NCBI RefSeq assembly: GCF_003287875.1
Contig: NZ_QMKK01000050.1
Span: 1-64,000, forward strand
Direction of reading: 5' to 3'
Origin: Martinezella tropici
GTDB taxonomy: Bacteria > Pseudomonadota > Alphaproteobacteria > Rhizobiales > Rhizobiaceae
Length of the DNA: 64,000 bases
In this document: piece after piece, positions 25,167 through 33,383 of the stretch
Position numbering within the stretch: position 1 is the first letter of the stretch
How the letters are laid out: each line of letters opens with the position of its first letter
Position numbers and translations under genes: made by a program
Notes under the pieces: generated by a model
Database searches by the model: none
The model's input: the letters and a program-made list of their open reading frames with translations, nothing else
What the model was told of the DNA's origin: nothing

Positions 25167-26312
25167 CTAGAGGGCGACCGTCTCGATCCGCTTGCCGACG
25201 AAGCGCAGGGCCACTTGCCCCTGTATCAGCTGCAAAGCCGTCTCGCCGAAAAGATCGCGACGCCAGCCGGTTAGGGCCGCGACATCGGCCTTCTCGCCCT
25301 CGGCGGCGATCTTGTCGAGATCGTCGCTGTTGGCGATTACTTTCGGCGCGACGCCATGCTTTTCCGCAATCAGCTTCAGCAACACCTTCAGCAATTCGGA
25401 AGCGGCAGCCGTGCCTTCTGGCGCCTGCTGATGGCGCGGCGGATGCGGCATCTCCGATTTCGGCAACGCCAGCGCCGCATTGATCGCCTCGAGCACGGCC
25501 GTGCCGGCGGCCGAGCGCTCCCAACCCTTCGGAATGGTGCGCAGACGCGCCAGCGCTTCGGTATCCTTCGGCTGCTGCTGCGCAATCTCATAGATCGCGT
25601 CATCCTTCAGCACGCGGGCGCGCGGGACGTTGCGGGCGCGGGCCTCGCGTTCGCGCCAGGCGGCCACGAATTTAAGGACGGCCAGTTCCTGCGGCTTGCG
25701 CAGCCGCATCTTCAGCCGCTGCCAGGCATCGTCCGGATGCAGGTCGTAGGTCTCGCGCGCTTCGAGGATCGCCATCTCCTCCTGCAGCCAGGAGGCGCGC
25801 CCTTCGCGCTGCAATTGCTCCTTGAGCGAGAGATAGACGTCGCGCAGATGCGTCACGTCGGCGAGTGCATAGTCGAGCTGCTTTTCCGAGAGCGGGCGCC
25901 GGCTCCAGTCGGTAAAGCGCGAGGACTTGTCGATATGGACGTTCTTGATGCGGCTGACGAGCTGATCGTAGGAAACCGAATCGCCGAAGCCGCAGACCAT
26001 CGCCGCGACCTGCGTATCGAAGATCGGGTGCGGAATGAGGTTGCCGCGATGGAAAATGATTTCGATATCCTGGCGCGCAGCATGAAACACCTTCAAGACC
26101 GATGGGTTGGCCATCAGTTCGAAGAAGGGTGCCAGATCCAGCCCCTTGACCAGCGGGTCCACCAGCACTTCGGTCGTAGGGCTTGCCATCTGTATCAAAC
26201 ACAGCTCCGGCCAGAAGGTCGTTTCTCGCAGGAATTCCGTATCGATGGTAATGAATTCCGACTTGGCCAGCTCTTGGCAGGCCGCCTCCAATTGGGCGGT
26301 AGTTTCGATCAT
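25167..26312 (-). CDS. rnd: Ribonuclease D
   Basis: 381-aa 3'-5' exoribonuclease of tRNA and small-RNA maturation. The DEDD-type exonuclease fold is clear: FITIDTEFLRE (Asp24, Glu26), FHAARQDIEII and the YALADVTHLRDVY motif with the catalytic Tyr and Asp. An HRDC domain follows (LAVLKFVAAWREREARARNVPRARVLKDD) and a second HRDC-like region ends the protein. I chose the ATG at 26312 (MIETTAQ) because homologues start there; a longer frame begins at 26492 but overlaps the promoter region. In many relatives rnd lies just before aspS; here a multicopper oxidase gene intervenes. Confidence 0.93.
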   Translation of the reverse strand: MIETTAQLEAACQELAKSEFITIDTEFLRETTFWPELCLIQMASPTTEVLVDPLVKGLDLAPFFELMANPSVLKVFHAARQDIEIIFHRGNLIPHPIFDTQVAAMVCGFGDSVSYDQLVSRIKNVHIDKSSRFTDWSRRPLSEKQLDYALADVTHLRDVYLSLKEQLQREGRASWLQEEMAILEARETYDLHPDDAWQRLKMRLRKPQELAVLKFVAAWREREARARNVPRARVLKDDAIYEIAQQQPKDTEALARLRTIPKGWERSAAGTAVLEAINAALALPKSEMPHPPRHQQAPEGTAAASELLKVLLKLIAEKHGVAPKVIANSDDLDKIAAEGEKADVAALTGWRRDLFGETALQLIQGQVALRFVGKRIETVAL

Positions 26313-26481
26313 ATCAACACATTCAATGGTAAAATACTTCCTTAACTTCCTTCTCCTTTCAGCCGGATATGTCAATACTTTCGCGGGCAAAGCCTTTGCC
26401 GCATTTCGCTTTTGACGGAAATTAATGGAAGCGGATGGCGCTTCGGTGGAAACCGCTGGGGCCAGCGCTGTTTGCCGCTGC

Positions 26482-27873
26482 TTATGCCACACGCACGTAA
26501 CTGGTCATGCCCGTCTTCTGATGCTCGATGATATGGCAATGCAGCAGCCAATCGCCGGGATTGTCGGCAACGAAGGCGAGCTGAACCTTTTCATCCGGCT
26601 GGATCAGATAGGTGTCCGACACGAATGGCTGTACCTGCCGTGTCGAGGAGGACAGAACCGTGAAGCTCATTCCGTGCAGATGGATCGGATGGCTGTGCGG
26701 AGTGACGTTTTCCATGTCGATGACATAGCTCTTGCCGAGCTTGAGTTCGGCAAGCGGCGCTGTGGGGTCCGGGGTATCGCCCGGCCACGGCACCTTGTTG
26801 ATGGCCCAGAAGCTGTAGCCGAGCGAACCGCAGATGCTGTTGTCGGCGGTGTTTTCCGCCGTGGCGCTGAGAATGAGCGGGATATGTGTTGCCGCGCCAA
26901 GATCGGCCTTCTGCACGGGATTGTCTTCCAGCGGCGCCAGATCGCGGAGATCGCGCTTCAGAGAGCTGCCGACTGCCCGCAGCGTTGCCAGCACCTTGGG
27001 ATCGGTGCCCTTGATATCCTCGAGCCTGACGACCGCACCTTCGCTGTCGGGCATGCGCACGGCGAGCTCCAGCCGCTGCCCCGGTCCGAGCTGCAGAAGA
27101 TCGAGCGGAAAGCGCTGCGGCACGGGATTACCGTCGATCGCGATCACGGTCGCCTCCGCGCCGTCCATGCGGAAGGAATAGATACGTGTGACGTCAGTGA
27201 TCGCAATGCGCAGGCGCACAAGCCCGCCGGAAGGGGCATCATATTGCGGCTGCTGCTGCCAGTTCGCGGTCCGGACCGTTCCATAGGTGCCGGATTTGGC
27301 CGCATCACGCGGCCGAAACTGGGCGATGAACTGGCCGTCTCCCCCCAGGCGCCAGTCGCGCAGATTGAGCACCACTTCCGAATCGAAGGCGGGATCCTTG
27401 GGGTTTTCGACGACGATGACGCCGGTCATGCCGTGGCCCATCTGTTCCAGCGTATTGCAATGCGGGTGATACCAGAATGTGCCGGCATCCGGCGGCGTAA
27501 AGGTGTAGTCGAAATGATCGCCGGTATAAATATAAGGCTGGGTGAGGAACGGCACGCCGTCCATATTGTTGGGAAGCCGGATGCCATGCCAGTGAATGGT
27601 CGTCGGATCGTCTATGCCGTTGATGAGCCGCGCGGCGAAGGGTTCGCCTTTCTTCATGCGCACGATCGGCGGCATGCCGGCATCGCCATAGGTCAACACG
27701 TTCTTGGTCTTGCCGCCATCGGTGAGATTGGCTTCGATCCTGGCTGTCTTCAGCGTGAGCGGCTCGGCTGCGGCCGCCTTGCCCATAAGCTTTCCGGCGA
27801 TGCCGAGACCAACGCCATAGGCTCCGGCAACGGCTGAAGCTTTCAGGAGATTGCGACGGGTGAGGATCGGCAT
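26482..27873 (-). CDS. Multicopper oxidase (Tat-exported, CueO/FtsP-like)
   Basis: 463-aa periplasmic cupredoxin protein with three domains. The twin-arginine signal TRRNLLKASAVAGAYG is at 5-20, so it is exported folded with copper. All four copper-ligand motifs are present: HWHG (94-97), HPH (136-138), HPIHLHG, and HCHIIEHQKTGM (445-456), whose Cys446, His451 and Met456 form the type 1 site. Probable roles are Cu(I) or phenol oxidation in copper tolerance; the substrate is unknown. No Met-rich loop like that of CueO is obvious. It is divergent from aspS. Confidence 0.92.
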   Translation of the reverse strand: MPILTRRNLLKASAVAGAYGVGLGIAGKLMGKAAAAEPLTLKTARIEANLTDGGKTKNVLTYGDAGMPPIVRMKKGEPFAARLINGIDDPTTIHWHGIRLPNNMDGVPFLTQPYIYTGDHFDYTFTPPDAGTFWYHPHCNTLEQMGHGMTGVIVVENPKDPAFDSEVVLNLRDWRLGGDGQFIAQFRPRDAAKSGTYGTVRTANWQQQPQYDAPSGGLVRLRIAITDVTRIYSFRMDGAEATVIAIDGNPVPQRFPLDLLQLGPGQRLELAVRMPDSEGAVVRLEDIKGTDPKVLATLRAVGSSLKRDLRDLAPLEDNPVQKADLGAATHIPLILSATAENTADNSICGSLGYSFWAINKVPWPGDTPDPTAPLAELKLGKSYVIDMENVTPHSHPIHLHGMSFTVLSSSTRQVQPFVSDTYLIQPDEKVQLAFVADNPGDWLLHCHIIEHQKTGMTSYVRVA

Positions 27874-28037
27874 GTCATGCTCCGGGGCGACGATATAAGG
27901 ATGCCTGTTTAAAGTTGACCTCGCTGTTCAGCAATAGCATCGAGGTAGCCAAACCGCCGCAGCGGCCACTTGCGGATGCTGTTTTGCGTAGAGACTGAAA
28001 ACAGCTTTAAGCTGACTTCCGGCGTTCGAGCCTTGAC

Positions 28038-28120
28038 AAATCGGGCGCACCATGCGCTTTTCCGCCCGATTTTCTCGTCGGCGGGCGAGGGGTCTGCGTG
28101 TCCTTTCGCCGCCGCCCGCC
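28038..28120 (+). promoter_or_regulatory. Structured leader upstream of aspS
   Basis: Two stem-loops precede aspS. The first pairs AAATCGGGCG (28038-28047) with CGCCCGATTT (28063-28072) and runs into TTTTC. A competing hairpin GCGCA-cca-TGCGC (28045-28057) uses part of the same stem. The second pairs GGCGGGCG (28080-28087) with CGCCCGCC (28113-28120). The first is terminator-like, so attenuation is possible, but a transcription start upstream is not proven. Confidence 0.35.
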
Positions 28121-28139
28121 AAGTCCAGGATATAATATT

Positions 28140-29930
28140 ATGCATCGCTATCGCAGCCACACATGCGCCGCCCTGCGCAAGTCCGACGTCGGTTCGACCG
28201 TCCGCATTGCCGGCTGGGTTCATCGCGTCCGAGATCATGGCGGCGTGCTGTTCATCGACCTGCGCGATCACTACGGCATCACCCAGGTCGTTGCCGACCC
28301 TGATTCCCCGGCCTTCAAGCTCGCCGAAACCGTTCGCGGCGAATGGGTCATCCGCATCGACGGTCTGGTGAAGGCGCGCACTGAAGACACGATCAACAAG
28401 AACATGCCGACCGGCGAGATCGAGCTTTACGCCCAGGAGATCGAAGTGCTCTCCGCCGCCAAGGAGCTGCCGCTGCCTGTTTTCGGCGAGCCGGATTATC
28501 CGGAAGACGTGCGCCTGAAGTATCGCTTCCTCGACCTTCGCCGCGAGACGTTGCACAAGAACATCGTCAAGCGCACGCAGATCATCTCCTCCATGCGCCG
28601 CCACATGGGAGAAGTCGGCTTCACCGAATATACGACCCCGATCCTGACGGCATCGTCGCCGGAAGGCGCACGCGACTTCCTCGTGCCGAGCCGCATCCAC
28701 CCCGGCACCTTCTACGCGCTGCCCCAGGCGCCGCAGCAGTACAAGCAGCTGCTGATGGTTGCCGGCTTCGACCGCTATTTCCAGATCGCACCCTGCTTCC
28801 GCGATGAAGACCCGCGTGCCGACCGTCTGCCGGGTGAATTCTACCAGCTCGACCTCGAGATGAGCTTCGTCACGCAGGAAGACGTCTGGAACACCATGGG
28901 CCCGCTGATGACCCAGGTGTTCGAAGAATTTGCCGAAGGCAAGCCGGTCACCAAGGAATGGCCGCGCATTCCCTATGACGAAGCCATCCGCAAGTACGGC
29001 TCCGACAAGCCTGACCTGCGCAACCCGATCGTCATGGAAGCGGTAACCGAGCATTTCGCCGGCTCCGGCTTCAAGGTCTTCGCCAATATGATCGCCTCCA
29101 ACCCCAAGGTCGAAGTCTGGGCCATCCCGGCCAAGACCGGCGGCTCGCGTGCTTTCTGCGACCGCATGAACGCCTGGGCGCAGAGCCAGGGCCAGCCGGG
29201 CCTCGGCTACATCTTCTGGCGCAAGGAAGGCGAGAAGCTCGAAGGCGCTGGCCCGCTCGCCAAGAACATCGGCGAAGAGCGCACGGATGCGATCCGCACC
29301 CAGCTCGGTCTTGATGACGGCGACGCCTGCTTCTTCGTTGCTGGTGATCCCGCCAAGTTCTACAAGTTTGCTGGTGAGGCACGCACCAGGGCCGGTGAGG
29401 AGCTGAACCTGGTCGACCGCGACCGTTTCGAACTTTGCTGGATCGTCGACTTCCCATTCTTCGAATGGAGCGAGGAAGAAAAGAAGGTCGATTTCGCCCA
29501 CAACCCCTTCTCGATGCCGCAGGGCGGCCTTGAGGCACTGCAGACCCAGGATCCCCTTACGATCAAGGCGTTCCAGTACGACGCCGTCTGCAACGGCTTC
29601 GAAATCGCGTCGGGCTCGATCCGTAACCAGTCACCGGAGACGATGGTCGCCGCCTTCGAAAAGGTCGGTCTCAGCCAGGCTGACGTCGAAGAGCGCTTCG
29701 GCGGTCTCTACCGCGCCTTCCAGTATGGTGCGCCTCCGCACGGTGGCGCTGCCTTCGGTATCGACCGCATCGTCATGCTGCTGGTCGGAGCCAAGAACCT
29801 GCGCGAGATCTCGCTCTTCCCGATGAACCAGCAGGCGCAGGATCTGCTCATGGGCGCTCCTTCGGCCGCCACGCCGACGCAGCTGCGCGAATTGGCGATC
29901 CGCCCGGTACCGCCGGTGAAGAAGGACTAA
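28140..29930 (+). CDS. aspS: Aspartyl-tRNA synthetase AspS
   Basis: 596-aa class II synthetase. An OB-fold anticodon-binding domain (VRIAGWVHRVRDHGGVLFIDLRDH) is followed by the catalytic core with motif 2 (FQIAPCFRDEDPRADR), the bacterial GAD insertion, and motif 3 (HGGAAFGIDRIVMLL). Length matches bacterial-type AspRS. The sequence does not settle whether it is discriminating or also charges tRNA-Asn. Of two in-frame ATGs, 28140 (MHRYRSHTCAALR) fits homologues. It is followed by a strong terminator. Confidence 0.96.
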   Translation: MHRYRSHTCAALRKSDVGSTVRIAGWVHRVRDHGGVLFIDLRDHYGITQVVADPDSPAFKLAETVRGEWVIRIDGLVKARTEDTINKNMPTGEIELYAQEIEVLSAAKELPLPVFGEPDYPEDVRLKYRFLDLRRETLHKNIVKRTQIISSMRRHMGEVGFTEYTTPILTASSPEGARDFLVPSRIHPGTFYALPQAPQQYKQLLMVAGFDRYFQIAPCFRDEDPRADRLPGEFYQLDLEMSFVTQEDVWNTMGPLMTQVFEEFAEGKPVTKEWPRIPYDEAIRKYGSDKPDLRNPIVMEAVTEHFAGSGFKVFANMIASNPKVEVWAIPAKTGGSRAFCDRMNAWAQSQGQPGLGYIFWRKEGEKLEGAGPLAKNIGEERTDAIRTQLGLDDGDACFFVAGDPAKFYKFAGEARTRAGEELNLVDRDRFELCWIVDFPFFEWSEEEKKVDFAHNPFSMPQGGLEALQTQDPLTIKAFQYDAVCNGFEIASGSIRNQSPETMVAAFEKVGLSQADVEERFGGLYRAFQYGAPPHGGAAFGIDRIVMLLVGAKNLREISLFPMNQQAQDLLMGAPSAATPTQLRELAIRPVPPVKKD

Positions 29931-29954
29931 GTCCTCCAAGGTTTGACAAAATGC

Positions 29955-29983
29955 AAAACCCGGCGACCGAAATCGCCGGGTTT
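29955..29983 (+). terminator. Terminator of aspS (copy 1 of a repeated stem-loop)
   Basis: The arms AAACCCGGCGA and TCGCCGGGTTT surround CCGAAA, followed by T5. The 29-bp stem-loop is identical to the one at 31908-31936. Confidence 0.9.
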
Positions 29984-30004
29984 TTGTTTGCCTGCTGGCA
30001 TCAG

Positions 30005-31174
30005 CTAGATCGCGGCATAGACCGCTTTCGCCAGATCCATGGTGAACTGACCCCACATGCCTTCGAGCGTCGTGTTGGTGAGCGCCACGACAGTCAACCT
30101 TTCCTTGGGGTCGACGAACCAGCTGTGCCCATAGACGCCACCCCATTTGATCGTGCCAGCCGAGAAGGGGACTTGAGCGACCACGGGATCGAGGACGACG
30201 GACCAGCCGTAGCCGAAACCGCAGCCGGCCTGCTGCGCCTGCATATGCCCGCCCGCCTGATCGGTCATCATGGTCTTCACCGTATCGGCCGACAACAGCG
30301 GAGCTCCGCCCTTTCTGATCGTTTCCAGAATTGCAAGGATGTCGCTTGCCGTTCCGGCCATACCGGCGCCGCCGGAGTGGTAGGAAGTGGGATCGAATAT
30401 CCTATCGGGTGCAAAGCGGATCGTGCCGTCGAAGATCGGAACGAGCGTCTCGTCTCCCATGCGTTGCGGTTCGGGATTGCCATCCACATAGGCGGCAGCC
30501 AGTCGGTTGCGGTCGCGGACGGAAAAGGCCGTGTCGGAGAGACCGAGCGGCTTCATGACTAGCTCCGTAACCGCATCGCCGAGAGAAACGCCGGTTTCCT
30601 TCTCGATGACGCCGCCAAGGACATCCATCGCCAGCGAATAATGCCAGCCATCGCCGGGAGCGAAGGCAAGGGGGGCGCCGGCGATGCGCTTGAGGTTATC
30701 GTCCAGCGACCGTCCCGGTATGTCTAGGCCGTCGGATACACCGGCACGATGATACGGGCCGTCCTGTTGCTCCGCAAATGTGTAAATCAGCCCGGAGGTG
30801 TGCGTAAGAAGATGCTGGATACGGATCACGGCTTCACCACCATCCGGCAACCTTGGCCGGAAATCCGGCAGCCATTTGGTGATCGGATCGTCGAGCCCGA
30901 TGCGGCCCTGTTCGACAAGCCGCATGGTCGTGATGGCGACGATCGGCTTGGTGACGGAGGCGAGGCGGAAGATGGCATCTTCCCGCATGGCCACCTTGTT
31001 TTCCCGATCCGCCAGACCGGCGGCGCGGGCGTAGACCAGTTCTCCATCGCGGGCGATGAGGACCACCGCTCCGACCAGCCTCTTGTCCGACAAGGCGGAA
31101 TCAACAGCGATGTCGACGCCTTCTGCAAGGCTGCCGCCGCTCGCAAGCGCGGAATTTTCCAGGGGAAGACTCAT
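30005..31174 (-). CDS. Serine hydrolase, class C beta-lactamase fold
   Basis: 389-aa beta-lactamase/esterase-family protein. The SxxK motif is Ser73-Val-Thr-Lys76 (LASVTKP). A tyrosine motif YSLAMD stands where class C enzymes have YxN, with Ser in place of the usual third-position Asn region. HSWF near the C-terminus lies close to the KTG-equivalent position. There is no signal peptide, so it is probably cytoplasmic and more likely an esterase or peptidase than a resistance enzyme. It is divergent from a TetR regulator gene across a short gap with repeated motifs, suggesting TetR control. Confidence 0.87.
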   Translation of the reverse strand: MSLPLENSALASGGSLAEGVDIAVDSALSDKRLVGAVVLIARDGELVYARAAGLADRENKVAMREDAIFRLASVTKPIVAITTMRLVEQGRIGLDDPITKWLPDFRPRLPDGGEAVIRIQHLLTHTSGLIYTFAEQQDGPYHRAGVSDGLDIPGRSLDDNLKRIAGAPLAFAPGDGWHYSLAMDVLGGVIEKETGVSLGDAVTELVMKPLGLSDTAFSVRDRNRLAAAYVDGNPEPQRMGDETLVPIFDGTIRFAPDRIFDPTSYHSGGAGMAGTASDILAILETIRKGGAPLLSADTVKTMMTDQAGGHMQAQQAGCGFGYGWSVVLDPVVAQVPFSAGTIKWGGVYGHSWFVDPKERLTVVALTNTTLEGMWGQFTMDLAKAVYAAI

Positions 31175-31198
31175 GGAGCAAAACCTTCTATAATCACA

Positions 31199-31249
31199 GT
31201 GACCATTCCTGAATAAACCAGATCGGGAAATAATTCTAGAGTGACCATT
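31199..31249. promoter_or_regulatory. Repeated motif in the hydrolase/tetR divergent promoter
   Basis: The decamer AGTGACCATT occurs twice in direct orientation, at 31199-31208 and 31240-31249, about four helical turns apart, in the gap between the divergent genes. This suits cooperative binding of the adjacent TetR protein, though TetR operators are usually palindromic. Confidence 0.4.
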
Positions 31250-31267
31250 GTGAAAAATAAGGAAGAG

Positions 31268-31897
31268 ATGGAAAATTCTTCACCACGCAAGCGTGGGCGT
31301 CCGCCCGCTTTCGATCGGGAAACGGTTCTTGCCGCCGCGCGGGATACTTTCTGGAAGCATGGCTATGACGGTTCCTCCATTGCCGATCTGACGGCGGCCA
31401 TGGGCATCACGCCGCAAAGCCTCTACGCGGCCTTCGGTTCGAAGGCCGAGCTCTATCGCGAGACGCTCGATCAATACCGGCGCATGCCCCGGCCGGAGCC
31501 CGGCAACCCCTTTCAGGACAAACTGGATACGGTGACCGCCTTCGAGCGCTTTCTGACGAATTCCGCCAAGATCTTCACGGCGCCGGAACACCCGAAAGGC
31601 TGCATGATATCGACGGCAGTCCTGAACTGCGCCGAGGAGAACGAGCCGATCGCCCATCATGTCGCATCGATGCGCCTGCAGACGCTGGATATCTTCGCCG
31701 CGCGGATCGAGCGCGGTATTGCGGAAGGTGATATGCGGCCGGATGTCGATGCTCGCTCGCTCGCTCGCTTTCTCGGCGCGATCGTGCAGGGCATGTCCGT
31801 CCAGGCGCGCGACGGTGCGACAACGGAGGAACTGCTTGCCTTGTCGTCCCATGCGCTCAGCGAACTGAAGACGTATCAGCCAAGGCAGGAAACTTAA
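31268..31897 (+). CDS. TetR/AcrR family transcriptional regulator
   Basis: 209-aa repressor-type protein. The N-terminal helix-turn-helix (about residues 10-57: GRPPAFDRETVLAAARDTFWKHG, then IADLTAAMGITPQSLYAAFGSK) is typical. The C-terminal all-helical ligand domain contains the PKGCMISTAVLNC segment of the YxaF/AefR-like subgroup. I prefer the ATG at 31268 because AAGGA lies 4-5 nt upstream; a GTG at 31241 is in frame but overlaps a repeated motif. It probably regulates itself and the divergent serine hydrolase. Confidence 0.88.
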   Translation: MENSSPRKRGRPPAFDRETVLAAARDTFWKHGYDGSSIADLTAAMGITPQSLYAAFGSKAELYRETLDQYRRMPRPEPGNPFQDKLDTVTAFERFLTNSAKIFTAPEHPKGCMISTAVLNCAEENEPIAHHVASMRLQTLDIFAARIERGIAEGDMRPDVDARSLARFLGAIVQGMSVQARDGATTEELLALSSHALSELKTYQPRQET

Positions 31898-31907
31898 CTC
31901 GCAAAGA

Positions 31908-31936
31908 AAAACCCGGCGACCGAAATCGCCGGGTTT
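31908..31936 (+). terminator. Terminator after tetR (copy 2 of the repeated stem-loop)
   Basis: 29 bp identical to the aspS terminator at 29955-29983; here the T-tract is only TTTCT. It separates tetR from the convergent periplasmic-protein gene. Confidence 0.85.
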
Positions 31937-31964
31937 CTGAATAGCATCGCAAGCGAACGGCTGC

Positions 31965-33152
31965 TCAGTCGTTCGAGGAAACCTTGAGACCGATCACCTG
32001 CGGGATCGTCGTCGGTGCGCCCATGGCGGCGCCGATGATCATCGGCACCGGCACCGGCTTGCCGGGGGCGGCGGTGACGGTCAGGCTTTTCGGATTGTCG
32101 AGATAGGCGTTGACGGCGGACGAAACAGCGTTCTGCAGTTCCGGAATGTTGAGCTGCGCCATCATGATCGGCGTCATCGCCTTCAGCGTATCGGCCAACT
32201 GCTTGCCGGTGACGCCCTGCTGCTTGCCGGCGAAATCGAGCGCGCGTGCGGTGATCGAAGCGTCGTCGAAGCGGATCTGGGCGCTGTTGAAGGTCAGCTG
32301 CTGGAGCAGGCCCAGCATGGCAAGACCGGCCGACTGTTGCGCTTCCTGCTGGTTCGGATTGGAGCGAACCGTTTTGAGCGCTTCCTGCAGCGACTTGGCA
32401 AAAGCAGGCGTATAGCCGGAAATGCTGAAGGCGAGGTTCAGCTTGCCGATATCCTTGAAGTCGAAGGAATATTCGCTGATATCGATCGTGCCGGGACCGA
32501 TCTCCCAGCTGCCCTTCATCGCGATCGTGCCATCGATCTGTTGCAGCTTGAGCGCTTCGATCGCTTCCTTGGACTTCTGGTCATCGACCTTGCTGAGATC
32601 GGCTTTGATGCCGTTGATCTTTGCGTCGAAGTCGAGGCCCGACTTGTCGTCTCGCTTGTTCATCGTTGCGTCGGCGCCCTCGATCGAGAACACTTCTGCG
32701 CCGTCTTTGCTGACGGAGATTTCACCGGCATGGGCGCTCTTGTAATAGAGCAGCGAACCGAGATCGCCCTTGGTGGCATCAGCCGGGATTTCGACGCCGC
32801 TCAGCTTGAGATCGCTGGCGGAAACGGCTGTGCCATCCTTTTTGAAATCGACATCCGCGAAGTCGATTTCGTCGATCGTGTAGCCACCATTGCTTTCTTC
32901 GACGCCATCCAGGGTGATGTCGCCAAGCGGGATGGCCTCGCCCATATCGGCCGTCTTGAAGCTTGCCGCCTTCAGCGTCACGGTGCTGCCGTCGATATCG
33001 ATACCCCCAGCGGCAATCGAAGCGCCCTGCTGGCCGTAGATGTCGTTGATCTTCTTCAGCAGATCGTTGCCGTCGAGGGCGAAAGCCGAGCTTGCGAAAG
33101 ACAGGATGGCAGCGCTGCAGAGCATCAACCGCGTGGTCCGATAGAAAGTCAT
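31965..33152 (-). CDS. Secreted protein of unknown function (rhizobial)
   Basis: 395-aa protein with a signal peptide (LMLCSAAILSFASSAFA, cleavage near 25). The mature part has many short beta-like repeats (for example VTLKAASFKTADMGEAIPLGDITLDGV) and a helical stretch near 255-330 (LQEALKTVRSNPNQQEAQQSAGLAMLGLLQQL). It looks like a long beta-structured periplasmic or outer-membrane-associated protein, perhaps distantly like DUF945 or AsmA-type folds, but I do not recognise a family. GAGG precedes the ATG at 33152. It is divergent from parC. Confidence 0.75.
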   Translation of the reverse strand: MTFYRTTRLMLCSAAILSFASSAFALDGNDLLKKINDIYGQQGASIAAGGIDIDGSTVTLKAASFKTADMGEAIPLGDITLDGVEESNGGYTIDEIDFADVDFKKDGTAVSASDLKLSGVEIPADATKGDLGSLLYYKSAHAGEISVSKDGAEVFSIEGADATMNKRDDKSGLDFDAKINGIKADLSKVDDQKSKEAIEALKLQQIDGTIAMKGSWEIGPGTIDISEYSFDFKDIGKLNLAFSISGYTPAFAKSLQEALKTVRSNPNQQEAQQSAGLAMLGLLQQLTFNSAQIRFDDASITARALDFAGKQQGVTGKQLADTLKAMTPIMMAQLNIPELQNAVSSAVNAYLDNPKSLTVTAAPGKPVPVPMIIGAAMGAPTTIPQVIGLKVSSND

Positions 33153-33383
33153 TATGGCGTTTCCTCGTTGAGCCGGTGGTATCGGCGGGGGTGTACAGAT
33201 TGCGCGTGTACTGCGCCGACTTATATTGATCTTTCTTTGAAAATCCAATGACAATGAATATAGCGTCCCAGTGCAGCAAAAATGCATCGGTGGCCATCTC
33301 GCAGAATGGCCGAAATGCCTTCATCCACAGGTGCTTTCCGCTGATTTCTTGCCGGGAATCGCCATCTCCGATAGTCAAGGACC

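Noticed and set aside
26425..29501. Long antisense frames over the multicopper oxidase and aspS genes
   Set aside because: Both sense genes carry complete motifs. The antisense frames lack starts with ribosome-binding sites and show no domain.
30005..31174. Calling the class C-fold serine hydrolase an antibiotic-resistance beta-lactamase
   Set aside because: It has no export signal, and the Tyr motif differs from true AmpC enzymes. The SxxK fold is shared with many esterases and peptidases.
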